A DNA stretch of 64,000 nt from Phoronis australis (Eukaryota > Phoronida > Phoronidae): the NCBI GenBank assembly GCA_002633005.1, contig NMRA01000027.1:1545490-1609489 (forward strand). Direction: 5' to 3'. Shown one piece after another: positions 34,252 through 48,400 of this stretch; position 1 is the first letter of the stretch; each line of letters starts with the position of its first letter. The notes beneath the pieces were generated by a model. It was not told the DNA's origin. It saw nothing but the letters and a program-made list of their open reading frames with translations, and searched no databases. The translations under genes and the position numbers were made by a program.

Positions 34252-36448
34252 ATGTAATAGCGTCGGCGGTTTTTGCAAAGTTGTACTGCATGACTTGTGA
34301 GAACCTGGCCAGCCAGCTAGCTGTATGAAGATTACCGTCAAAATATTTAGTAATGATACAGCTTTGTACCAACGCAAGTGAGAGCCCAGAGTATAAGAAA
34401 CTATAAACCTCAAAATATTCAACACACGCGTTCTTTTCATGTAATTTATTTGCAACTATTGGCACACTCCATTACACATAGTGTTTGTTTCTCCTTTGCT
34501 GAAGAATATACCTTAACAACTGTTCTACAATATTTTCAAAATGTAACCATGATAGCATAATCCATCAGCACTCATCCAACTACAATTTTTGCATTGACCA
34601 TACGAGTTTCGTATCTTAAGTTTGAAAACTGTTCCACTGAAAAAATTGCTTTTGAAAACTTGACACATGTATCCTAAAATTCCTCCTATAATATATGGAC
34701 ACTTGGTGTGGGAATAAAAGATTACGGTCAAATATTTTGAAGCATTGAATTTTTAAATATTCCAAGGAAGACATTATTTCGTCAGTAAGACATTATTCGA
34801 CAGAACGAACTTCAAAACACATCCTGATTTTTATCACTTACTAATTAATTTCACTCATATACTTTTTAGCCAACCTAGGATGCCAATTTTGACAGCTGCA
34901 TTGATCAATGATTTTAGTTATAGATGATTGGAACAAAATGCACTTGACCAGATGGCTTGTAAAAGAAACGGTGTGTCATCATATTTGAATGCAAACCCAT
35001 AGACCTGCATTACAGTTGCACAAATTGTCTGAGAGTGTCCGGAAATGCATCATTTTGCTTATATGCTTGCATGAGGGATTTTAGGGTACCTTATAAAGGC
35101 TCAAGTCAATTACACCATTCTGAAATGAGCAAAGAATAGTATGTGGCACCAGTCAAGTAATTCGTACAAAGAAGAACTGAACACAGTGAAATGTTCAATG
35201 TCAACTACATTGATCTGTCACTTAAGTTAAAAACAGAAACATAAATATCGATAAAGACACTCGGGAAACCTAAGAGTAAATGGTATTTTGCTATAATATA
35301 GTGTCAGTTCCACTGACCAAGTTTTATTTACAGTAACAATAGAAAAATCTACTTACACAACTCACAGGTTCACAATTCAATAAGCAAAATATGAAGCCAC
35401 ATTTAATCTATATACAACTAAGAAAAGATGTCACAAAAGAGGGCCCACAGGAAATAGCAGAAGTTCTTTGGCAAGGTGACAAGAAATAAATGTAGTGCAA
35501 CTTTTCATCATACACTGCTCAACATGAGCTTGAAATGCAATTGAACACCTTCACGCGCAACATGAACAGGCACAGAGGAGAATTTCAAAATAAGACTCAC
35601 CACTCTTGCCAGAATAATGGCCAGGACAAGACATTGATAATGCGTTTGTTACAACAGCGCATAATGTCTGCTTCTTATCAAGTGTTTCTAGCAATTCGGA
35701 CAATGTTTGGAAGACACCTATTTTGAAATTTTCAAAAGATCACAAAAGGATGTTTGACCAAAAATATTGTGAAGCAACAGGTATGAAACACGGTTTAAAC
35801 ACAAACAATTACATACATGTCCAGACAGCTACCGACACATTCTCCAAGATCACACAAGAACAAATACGTAGCAGTCCGTCTTATGAAGCACTATACACGT
35901 AAAATCGAGTTGTTTTTATATGTGGGGAAAGCCAAGTGGCTTCCAAAAAGCATTCTTGTTCTAGTTTCTATTTTATTGTTGCTTTTGAAAATCTAGTCTA
36001 TGGTGCTGTATTACTTTCAAGAGCTCACTTTTTCGGAAAAGAAAAACCAATACGGGACATCTTACGCATCCCGTGGCAAATCATGGCATTACAAACCTTT
36101 CTCACACACCTCCATGTATCTTTTCAAAAAACAAGAGACCTTGAATGAAATGGAAGCAGGAGAAAGCAGTTTTAGTCAGCACACATCTCAACATCAGAAT
36201 CAACTTTTTTGCCTATTTAAATGATTTACCATTGGATTGTCCTAAAAAACGAGACGTAATCAGTCTCAAAATATACAAGTCTTATTACTGTTATGTCTCT
36301 TGGTTATTTGTTCTATACTTGTTCTTTGGTGGATCAAGGATTATACCGCAAACATAAGCAAATGTGCAGTTGCTAAGTAAAGGGACAACTTTATGAATAA
36401 GCTGAGTCTGCAGAGGGCAATGCTCCAAGTAATAATGAACAAGTCGAT
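34252..36448 (-). other. Probable long 3' untranslated region of the MyD88 gene
   Basis: The stretch is AT-rich, mostly free of recognised repeats except a dispersed block near 34315-34375 (shared with 20545 and 55550). AATAAA on the minus strand occurs at several places, e.g. 35972-35977, 35324-35329 and 34445-34450. Any could end the MyD88 transcript; the sequence does not tell which is used. Confidence 0.4.
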
Positions 36449-39400
36449 TCAAAAAGAAGTGTCCATCATTTCTGTTTCCCTCTTCTTCTTAGTAAAAATA
36501 CGAGAGAAAAAGGAACTCTTCTTTGGAACAGGGGCAGTACAGTGTCCATGTACCACACTGGGCTTCGCAACAGTGACTGGCGCAGATTGATAACGCCTAT
36601 CTTGTAAACTCTGATGTGACGGCTGATTCAACTCACTCATCGATGAAGAAGAAAACAAACCAGAATTGATGCCAGATTCAGCACCTGATGATGTTGTTTC
36701 CATGGAGACCAATCCACTGTCTGATGAGGGACTAGAACGAAAGTGAGGCAGTGATGGTAACAATGAAGAGCTGACTTCATTGGATTTGTTGAAGACGCTC
36801 GTCTGCTCCGAGCTGCGCTTACAGTCCATTCTTGTGACCTCTGATGACGGCAACGACCGACCGTGTGAGAAATCTGTGCTTTCTTTCACCGAACGAACAA
36901 GTCTACTCCAGAACCACTCCTGGGTATCCGACTTGGTATAGTCACACAAGGTCACGTGCTTCAACACGGGAGGAATGTCATTCTTATCGAAGCCCTTGTC
37001 AATTAACACAGGAATCATGCGCTTGCTGTGCGACCCTAGAAGGCAAAAATAAACAACATCAAGATACTTCCGAGTAACTCTGAAGCAATGTCAAGTACAG
37101 TACAGCCACTGAATTTTTAGACTTCGTCCGGGCTACCTCACGCCTGGCCAGACCGGAGCGCAACCGGAACACAGGCGTGACAGAAATCAGTCACGGTCGC
37201 CTCACGCGTACTCTCCAGGTAGCCCTCACGCTTACCTCCGGTTTAGTTAACGCCTTCCTCATGCCTCGTTCACACTTTCTTCGTGCCTCCGTCACGCATA
37301 CCTCATGCTTTCTTCACGAATTCGGTAGCTGTGGTAACCATGGTAGGGCACCGGGCTAATCAGTAAAAATACATGTTACGTCTTGATTGGCTGTCGTTTC
37401 GGTAAAGTTGCAAAGACATTATAGTATATTATAGAGTATCTTTGCACGCGGTCATCTATCACACTTGGGTTCCGACTAACTCTGTAATTCCACGTGTTGT
37501 TCATACAAACGTCTTCCTTCAGCTTGTCTTGTGTTACACTTACATGTACATGTTCAAATTACGACTTAAGAGCCAGCCCCATCAACGACAAACATGTACA
37601 GTAACCACGGTTAGTAAATACGAATAAACGCGACCCTGTGCCCAGAGTCATCTTTACATGGCTGTGGACTCCTTGAAACTTGTCACAGGTGGATATAGTT
37701 AATTGGCCCTAAAAATAGCCTACGCATCTTGTGAAGTATTGTATCACTCCGTAAATTTTTGCACCGCAATGGCATACAGAAAATTTCAATAGGCCGCCCT
37801 TCTGACATACCCATCTCTTACTGCAAGCAAATGTTTTGACTTAAAAGTCCTGAATCCGTAGTGCAGTTCAATTATTTGTAGCCCACTCCCCGTAGTACAT
37901 GCGTTTCGACTGAGTACACAGTATCCCCGGAGTACTTCTTGACTAAAATAATAATAGCGGTCATCTGTTTGACTCGTCAAATGCATGGGCGTGATCAGTT
38001 TTCTCCGCATGATGCCGGAACTTGGGATCAATGTGCTCAGAATTGACATGCTATGCTCCTTCATATCCTGAAGGCAATTGAATAACTCCGCCGTGTACAC
38101 GCGTGTTAAGATTCTTTATTAGTTTATATAAAAAACAAATAATTATATATAAGTGAAAAGTAAAGTCCACAGGTCTGTTTTCTGAAGTGACTTAAAATTT
38201 GAGATGGAAATTTTGGTCTTTTACTGCACGTGACGATTTCAAAAAAAAAAATTAAACCTCACATGAGCAAAAGTCTATGAAAATACACAAATCACTGCTA
38301 GTTACTGATATAAAAAAATTACTTTATCGTCTGCGATGCAGGTAAACTCACGCCTAACTCACGGTAAGCTCCGGGTACAGTCACGCTTAGGCTCACGCCA
38401 GCTGTCATGGTTGATTCACGCCTCACTCTCCGGTCTGTCTCCGGTTACGGCCACTGGTGGCTAGACCGGAGAGACACCGAAGAGAGTCTAATAATTCAGT
38501 GGCTGTACTGTATTTGAAACAAGCCTCAAGACGAATTCAAATCCTATGCTTCAGAGGTTACAGTTTGACCTAAATGCCAACGCCCCTAGTAGACGAGTAA
38601 TTTAAGCGTCCTTAAATGCTAAGGTGACCGGCCACGATTTCATTTAGTTCCTTTGAAAGAGTGAATATGACAAATAATTGCAGGCAGTCTGATACACGTT
38701 GTACCGGACGTGCGCAGGCCACTCATATGGATCCATTGCACTGATAACCTAGAACTATTTTAGTGCTTTTATTAATATATAGTTAAAACCAAGCCGGGAG
38801 CTATAAACCTGACTCAAGGGTCTAGCAGAGTGGCCCAGCGAGACTTGAACCCACGACCTCGAGTAAAGAAAGCCGGTACCTATCACACTGCCTCCTCTGA
38901 AAGAGTGGAAGCCATCATAGGACACTGTTGATTATACCAAATCTCAAACAAAAAGTGTTTCACTTGTTTACCTATTGTCCAAGCTAATGAAGAAGGCTGT
39001 TCTACTCAACAATCACCAGCCACGTAACCGTTTACGGCCCTAAGACCCATCATGTCCCTTCAGGTGATGAATATGACTTTTATTCCCATTGATGAATTGC
39101 ATAATTTCAGTCAACTTTCTGGCACTTATTGTCCAAGTTTGTCACAATCCTGAGACACTGAGTTTTGCTAAATTCCAATTTAACATTGTGACACAGATTT
39201 ACAAAGCCTGCTACATAAAATTGGGCAGAAAAGTACTCAGAATCAGGATCATTAAAAAAAAATTGTTCCAGTGACTGCAATTCAAGCGTGCAAGCTAACC
39301 CTTACTCATGCCATACACTGGGGCTCACCAATGCGACTTCTGATTTCGTTTGGTGACCTGGTAAAATCCCAGGTCACCACAAAATCTCCATATGTCTCAG

Positions 39401-42400
39401 CACAATCTCAATGTGCTACAGGAATTAAATATATCCAGTCAGAATTGTTTGGCAAAAATTGGAACATCTGATAATAATCGTCTGCCTCAGGAGGCAAGCC
39501 TGTGGGGGATACTGGGCCCGAGAGCGCAAAATTGGTAAAACTGGTAATCACCAAGCCCACAAGACAGTCTTAAATTAAGATTCCGTTTGTGCAAAAAAAA
39601 TGTCGTTTTGTCGAACTCCGGTATGCCATACTTGCAAACATCTTCTGAGTTTACCAGTCTCTTTCAATTCATTTTTGGCTCTTGCCAGCAAGGTTTGGTA
39701 ACCTCAGCTATGGTTTCGCTCCTTGGGAATTTTGCCAGTTCGGATTTGATGAGTTGACATTACACTGATGGTCAAGCCCAGCAGGTAGAAAAAATATATA
39801 TATTAATAGACACACATACATACACATATATAACCCTTGTTTCATGATTAGGGAGTCCAATTTTGTGAATATATACTCGATACGTACCCCGCCATAAAAT
39901 GGACCCCGGTGCATATACTAACCTGGTGCCAGACAATGGGCAAACTTGACTTGGAAGTCACAAGCAGGACTTCTCAGGAAAGAGCGAGACAATATGACAA
40001 TCATTCGGTGGCAGCTGCAAACAAAACATTGACGGGAGGGAATTAGTGGACTTTTTGGAGAACTTATCAGACTGATAAAACCTACCTAATTTTGCACAAA
40101 ATATAAATATCCACACAAAATGGTTGATATCAAAAATTGGGTTGATCTTAAACAAGCAGACAGATTATGATGTGAGTAAAAAACAATCCACAACAAGCAC
40201 AGAGCTAACTAGGTGAACAAGCCACTTAAACCCTATCTTGAACGGTAACATTACTGTAAATACGGTAACATTACTGTAAATTTGGTTCCTGCAGTATGTT
40301 AAGAGCAGTGCTCTGAGCACACTAGTTCCATAAATTGTAAAATGTAACGAACTGTTAGGCGTATTGGTTTGCTTTTATCTACGTCGGCGCGAGAATCACC
40401 TTTTAATTCAAACAGCTGCGAATAACACTCGCTCGCAAAATCGGTAACTCGCCATTTTTAACACTCTGCGTGGTATGTGGTATGACGTCATATCCCCTGG
40501 CAGCTGGCGTACGCAGTGTAAAAATGGCAAGGTACCAATTTTGGGAACTGAACGAAGGACTGACCAAAGAAAAAGTTTGGTAACGGGAGTATTTCTTCGA
40601 GTTGGAAGGAATTAAATACATCGATGGCCTCCTAAGGTGTCCCTCTATGCACATAAGATATTTATAACAATGTGACTGATGTTTTAATCAGTGTGAGGCA
40701 TAATTCGTCGAAAACCTTCCAGCGTAAGAAGCTCTTATATGAGCTCCATCGTCTCTACTGGGCCAGCTAGAGACGGTGATCACTGTCTATCCATTATCAT
40801 GCTGAAGAATAATCAAGTGACACACAAAAGTGTTCAATATCACCAAATGTTCGCTGATGAAAATTGTATTTTTTCTGTCAATTTGACACATCGTTCATGC
40901 CAAGACGCTTTCGTGATCTTACAAGGTTAATGGGTTGTATTGTGGAGCAATTGCTATCTGTTCAGTCTCATCTCGAGTAACAAAGAACTGCCCGAGTCCT
41001 GAGATCCCTCAGGAAAAATTAACCCAGTTTCATGATGGAAGACCTAATTCACTAAAAGTTATATTTTGACAGTTGACAGGTCCACAGAACCTTTGTATTA
41101 GTAATTCACCAAAGAAGAGGAACAACCTACTGTTTCTCAATCACTTCTGCTGTCACTGTGTCCTTCGATACTCCAATATTTAGGTCACGTTCAGGAAGAA
41201 ATAGGTTACAGCTGTTCTCTTTTTCCAAGACATGCATAAGTTTCTTGACAAATCTTAAATCCTCTTCGGCATAGCACACAAAGGCATGGTACATGAGCGC
41301 TACAGAAGAATAAACAAATCAGTTTAGGCTATCATTTCAAGGTTAACAGTATCCACGGACATTTGACTACAAAGGTTTTTTCAGAAAACTGCCTTATAGA
41401 AAGGATTACACGCATCTCATTAAAAATTTAGAAGTTCTTCCAAATCAGTTTATGGAAGGTGGAGATGAAGATTTTTAATACACCTAGTGGTAAGGAAGAA
41501 ATTTGAAACTCTGTGCGACCCAGTCTGACAGATCATTGTGCAATATGGAAACACAATAGCATCTCATGGAGAGTAGTATACACAATGGCTATAAACATGT
41601 GATATGAAACTGAAACTGAGAGCGCAACTTCACTTGAAGAATGATCAACAAAGCCAACCCGACCTTTTATTTAGTCTCAGTAATTATCAAACGCTTTATC
41701 CATTTGGATTGTATAAAATAGTTGGCATGGTAAACCTTAACAATATTATAAAAAATTGCCAAAATTGAATGTTTTCATGTTCCAAAAGGTTCTAACACAG
41801 TTGCGAATACAATTTCTTAAAACATTCTTTGACAGTACCTATGGTGTAAAATTTAAGTCTTAAAGCATTTATTTGGCCCTACTTGTTTTTTATGACAGAA
41901 TCAAAAACAAAAATTTCACCTGTCCGATATATTGCTTTCGATATTGATGACATTTCACCATAAGTGCAACTTTCAGGATGAATAAATCCAGTGAAAGTGA
42001 TTTGATTGATAGTTATAATTGAAACTTACATGATCTTTCAGAGCTTGATACTGAAAAATAAAATAATTCACGAATTAAACTTGAATACTTAGGCAAAACA
42101 TGTCAAGGTTCAGTCAAACATAACACTAATTATATGTCAGTCATAACTTTTCGGTTTCAACTATTGTCGGATTTTTTCAAAAATGACAACAAGTTCAACA
42201 ACAGCCATGATAATTCTTTAATCCTAAACAACTTATTACACAGAATTATTACCATACCAACCATAAGATGGTACCTTTTCACCTGAGTGCAAATTCAATC
42301 CATTTGTAATTTTTCCTGCTACCATGTACGCAGTTTGTCCTACACACATATTATGCAAAATACGGCTGAATTCTGAGTGTAAGCACTCTTAATGCAAAAC

Positions 42401-45400
42401 ACTCGAGTCATACCAGGGAGCAAGTTATAAAACTAGTCCTGAGCTTGCAAGTGAAGGGTGAGGAGTTATTAGGTAAAATAAGTGGACAAATTTTCTTTTA
42501 AAGCAAAATGATTGACTCAACATTTAAGCCATTTATTAGGTTTCAACTTGTTCCTTAATCAGATGCGAAGTGACTTCTGGTGTTGGAAATAACAGACAGT
42601 TCGTGGTTACTCAAGACTGGAATCCGAAAATCAAATGACAAGTTGTAACAAGTCAACATGTATAGCCTCGTCTCCTACCAAAAGTCACTGAGAAATCACT
42701 CCTATTTTGACTAATGAGCAGTTTCTTAGTGGTAACTGATTTGTTACCTTGGTAACAAAGGATGGGTTTATAACTGCTTTAAAGATTTTAGGGTCATTTT
42801 AGTTAACTTAGACAAAGTTTATGTTTGTTAACGTTACCCAGGATCTAATCAATTTGCATGCATCACTCCAGAATTGACATTCGTGGCCCAGATCATTTCC
42901 CACCATCTTAGGATTGTGCTTGACATCGGGAGTGACAACATGTTTGTCACCTTGAATCGAGTCAGACCGATTATCTGTCTTCCACTGAGTCTTACACAGT
43001 ATACCTGGAGGTTTTTGCGCCAGGGGATGTAAGTATTATGAGCTCTCGAGGGGCATGGGTGTCCCCTATAACGGATTTCCAGTGAATGACATAATCCATC
43101 GTACTTGAGTTGTTTATGTCAACAACGTAGCATTCCCCATTCCTGCCACGTCTAAAGCAGTGCAAAACTATTGTATGTGCAGCAAAATTTCTTACCACCG
43201 GGTTACGAAAGGGACAAGCATGCAAAGATCACAATAAGCACATTCTGAAGAAGGACAACACACCATTGGTATTTCCTATTCTGTCACCACCAACACAGAT
43301 TGCTTCTTTAAAATGCGAAGTTTTGCAAGCTGCAGCCATAAAGCTGGAGATACCCGTGGAAGTGAACAGTCACTGTAGCATCCAAAGCCAGCAATTCACA
43401 CTGCTTCACCATGTGCTGATAGTATCTCAAGTACCAAAACTATCAGCAGCTCTACATCTTCCAGCAACGTTTCCAGATAGCTTGGTATTATTCGTAAGAA
43501 TAGCTCCATTCCGCTGTGGCTGTCATGACAAAAACTTGATCATTTGCTCCTAAATGCCCCAATAAGTATGTCCTAGACATCTTGCTCAGTAGGCTCGATC
43601 AATGCCCAACCCTTTCCGTATTTAGCCCTGTGTCTTACAGAGTGGCTCCCACAACCTGGTTGTGGAAGAATTCACTGTCACTTCCATAGGCTGTCATTTC
43701 TCAATCAACGATCCTCAAATTGTGGTTGTCGACTCTAGCCATTTCCCGTCCACTACAGATCAAACAATGGCTAAATCCCACTCAGTTGCTTTCTAGCTTA
43801 ATCTAGGATTGTCTGACAAGTCGTAGTAGGCAAATAATTACAGCTGCAATTTTTTGGTAAAGAGCAAGCAAGAAATGACGGTCACAAACATGAGTAGACA
43901 TGATCTGAGCTGTGGACTTCATTTCTTGAGTGACATGCACGCAGAGTTATTAAAAATTTGTGTAGGATAACTATAAAATCAAATTTTAAGAAAACATGAC
44001 GTTGAAATCAATTATCTTCCTACTTAAGTTGACATCCCATGCACGATCATTTCACATGGTTCCCATTCTTTTCCTCATTATCAGATTCAAGGAATTTTCA
44101 AGTACTCTCCAACACAAATTCATGCCCTCGTAAGTGTCCGCAAAATGTTCAACTGTGTTTAGTACTTCTCAAGTGAACAAGACTGTTCTGTACTGTAAGG
44201 CTTTTGGCACTCAATGAAAAATTATCGATTAAAAGTTTCAATAACGAACATTCCAACTCAAAAGAGAAAATAGCCAGAATCCAGTCCTGACTTTTCAATG
44301 CCAATGAACAAATACAAAGTACTTTTAATACACGGTGACTAAAACCAAAAACGAAATATTCCTTACGGGATTCCCTTATCCCAACCAACTCAAGTCGCAG
44401 GCAATGCGTATATGTGGTCGCATTTTTAAATTTGCAATTTTAGGGTTGGTGTGCACTTAGGGCTGTTCCAGTAAAATCTATATGGGAGGGGGGGGAAGGC
44501 ACCTTTTTTTCGCACCCACCACCCATATTTTTCATTTATTTTTTCAGCCTACCACCCGTAATTTTTTATAAGTTTGAAATGCAACCACCCGTAATTTTTT
44601 TTGTTCTTGTGGTTGACTGCACAGGCGCTTGAGTTTATCTGTTCCTCCATCACCACTAACGTCATTCATTACTACGAAAACATATGTTTCTTATATATGG
44701 TTATTAGCCGTCGAGAAATTCGAGCACCTGTGGTTAAATGGTGTTATGGGCATGCCGATGGGGAGATCAGAGGGAGTGAAAAAGTCGGAGCTTTTTGCAA
44801 GTTGCATTTTTGTTTCAGTTTTTGATTCTGTGCGGATTGTTTATAAAATTTACTAAAATTACCCACCATCAAACATTTATGGCCCAATGAAACAACAACG
44901 ACCTGTAAATTTTTATTTTTTTGAAGTACGACCACCAGCCATTTTGAATTTAAATCAAACGCAACCACCCATAAATTTTTATTTCAGTTGCCTTCCCCCC
45001 CCCTCCCACACAGATTTTGCTGGAACAACCCTTACTCACTCAACTAGTGCGCAATAGCATTTTTCCAAGAAACGTTCCTGACAACCTGGTCGGTTTACTA
45101 AACCGACCAGGTATGCATCATGCATATCACATAAAGTCATAAAACTTCAAAAGTAACAATTATCTAAAAACCATGATACTTGCCCAAGAGGTAATTTTGT
45201 AAACTTAAATAATAGCTAAAAGTAATTGTTTTGCATTTCCTCATGGGGATTTCTCAAAAAACATTCATGTCGGTGTCATGGGTGCGACGGTGTCCCATGT
45301 TTAACAGACACAAAACGTGTCAGTATGAGTCGCAAATTTAGTTGCTAATTTACGTAAAATTAAAAAGCATAAATACAATAATAAATGAGATTATTTTAGC

Positions 45401-48400
45401 ATGCAAATAACTGTGGTATCCCTGCAATGTGCATGGAACAGTGTTCAAGCGTTTAGTCTATCACACAAAAACAATGAATGAAATATTAATTTTTTCTTAT
45501 AAAATCAGACAGAAAATGTATATTCAGACAGCATTCAAAACGGTTCTTGGATAATCTTAAATTAATATATTTTTATTTTTGCACCAGTTTCTCACTTCGT
45601 GACAATTGGTTTTAAATCAAAAGAAAAGATACTTTTGAACAAATGCACTTATTTATAAATTGGGTATAAACGTGTACACAATCACGAAATAAAACGTGAT
45701 ACAATCGGTAACTGCTCAAGCCTCACCTTGATTTGACTGTATTGGTGGCCTACGGCTACATTCATAGTTAATGTCCTCTTCTGAAATAGTAAATAACAAG
45801 AAAACAAATTATCTAAAGAGGCAAAGGTACTGCATTCCGTCGAAGAATCTAATTCAATTCTGGCATCCGCACTCCCGCTCTTCTCAGTTGTGAGGTAGGA
45901 TTATATTGATTGTACAATGCTGTGCGCATGACAGGCTTTGCTGTCTTTTGTCCATCAGAACAGTGGGGAAGGGGTGAGCTGTGACATCCTGCATCCATGG
46001 ATATTTCTCCAGATTATCACACTTACTTGCAGCCCACAGCAAAGCAGTGATACTTTTCCTGCATGACTTAAATATGATGTAAAATATGATGTATTCATAT
46101 TGACTACAGATGCTAACTTGTGAATCTCCACTGGAGCGAAAGTAAGGCTGCTGACGTGCCTGCCATATCTGGGAGTGAGTAGCTATTTCGTACCTCATGG
46201 CACAGGAGAGCAATCAATGCGGGAGGCGAGAATGAGATTTTGTTTTTAGACCACTTGCAGTTATTCTGTGATTTTACCCTCAGGGAAAGGGGACTGAAAT
46301 GAAAGGTAATCTGGGGGCACTTTGAGATGAAGAAATAATGCAACATGGATCATTGAAATGTGCCCATGATTGCAATACAAATGGTGCGCTTCTAATGGTC
46401 ATTAGATGTCACAGAATACATCAAACCCGTCCAAAATTGGGAAAGTGTTGTCGTATCTTTGTTACGAAACTCTTTGTCAAATTTCATGATAATCCACTAC
46501 AGAACGCCAAACAGGCAGATGCAAAAATTTACAAATTGTCATTAAAAGGCACAGTGCTTGTTGAATCTGCACATCTGATGTCAATTTAAACGGAATAGAC
46601 TTAAAAAAATTGAGATCTTGCATGGGGTTTAGTACTAAAGATGCAGCCACAGATGCGAAAATAATTTCACTAGGAAGCACCAGTTATGCTGGACCCATCT
46701 AAAAATCCTACAGCACATTTGTACAATGGCCTTACACCTAGGACTTTGGCATTAAGGGGTAACACCTGAATGGCAATTGCAATTTGCTGAATTCATCACC
46801 GAAAACAGTATTACCAGGGATATGCCTAGACCACCATTAGCGCATAAAAAGATAAAAGGCGCAAGTACATTGCAGCAGTGCATCTTTTAAAATGCAACAC
46901 TCTTCCAAAAATGCAAGATTCTAGACAACTTATGACCAGTCAAGTAATATATAGGTCGCAGATTTCATTAAAATGAGACCAAGGGCCCTTTTAGTTTTCC
47001 AATATTTGGTCCAAAATTACCATTCCTGTTTACAAATGACAATGCGTAGCTCACTTCCAGCTACGACCTTGACATTCAATCATCCTTTGACAGAAGACGC
47101 CTTATCACATGCAGTCTGTTTGAAGTCTTTGGCAGATTGTGTTTTTTGTAACGTAATTTTCAAATAAAAATGCAACTTTCAGATGAACACGATTTTGTTC
47201 TTATTTCGATTGCCCTGGGAGTTTCCGTTTCATATGTTACCACTTTCATTACACAAAGTGTGTCGGGCACAGCTTTTTGAATAAGGCATACTTTTTATCA
47301 TCAGGAGTGCTCACAGGGCACAGGTTCAAACCTGGTCAGGAATATCGTTGCATTATCAAGCGCCATACAGTCAGTTTATTTTCTAGTAAGATTGCATGGC
47401 ATTGAACAACCACTTGCTGTCTCAGCTTAAGCCAACATAGCTGGATCTTTTAACAGATGAGGAATGTCTCAAGTATGTGGATGGTTGGCTCTGCATCGAG
47501 CTCTAATGACTTCCATAGATCCTCTTTTCCCATCTGAGCTTATTAATCATCACTGAGTCCATTCATTCAGCTTTGAGTCCCAGTGACAGGTAACTCCAGC
47601 TAGCTAAATGGAAATGAAACCAGCAAGTAAAAAATTCCAGCCACACTTTTGGAACAATAGCTAAATAAACAGTGGTGCCACCTGCATGCTGTATAGTTCG
47701 ACACAAGGGTGGTGCTTCCACATAAAAATATAAATTTCAATTTACAGTGAATATCATCGAATGAAGGATGCATATCTATGCAATGAAATCCACATGTACT
47801 AAATTTTGTTACTTTTGAGAAAATTTTATTAACATAATTTGAACCAGATCCATGAAAATCTGTTAACTTTCACTAGTGCTTTCCTCTCTCATTGCCAGTT
47901 TGTGGTACAATTTTCCCTGCCCATAACTCACCTAAGCTAACGGATGCTTATGAATCATGGTAAAAAAAGTTTTCGGGGACCACATCCGCTTTCATTGAGA
48001 GTAATGTGCAAAAGAACCAGAAAGGCTTGTTGAAAAAAAGGTATTAACTGACAATTTTAAGTATGAGTTGAAATCTTCTTACTACTACTTGGTGACTGGA
48101 ATTAGACTACGGGACATTTAAAATGTTGCCTGATTGGAAGTGCTATATGCCAAATGGTAAACTTTTGTGTGAGGATGATGCAGGTGTAGACATGTGATAG
48201 CATGTCTCCATAAAAAGACACTGATTTCAAAATACAGCGAATAACATCATAATGTGCAGTCACTGTGAGAGATTCTAGTCAACATAATTTGAACATCCAA
48301 GAAAATTTGTTGAGGTCTACTCGAGCTTCCCTCGCTGGATGCCATTTTCAGGAATTAAGTCACACAAAATAATGCTAGTTCAGGAACAAAAAGTTCAAGG

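Noticed and set aside
38815-38915. Functional tRNA gene
   Set aside because: B-box-like and weak A-box-like words are present, but no complete cloverleaf with an acceptor stem and anticodon loop could be drawn.
42992-43553. Open frames on both strands as a retroelement pol fragment
   Set aside because: I looked for reverse transcriptase and integrase motifs and found none; the region is in MyD88 intron 2 and remains unassigned.
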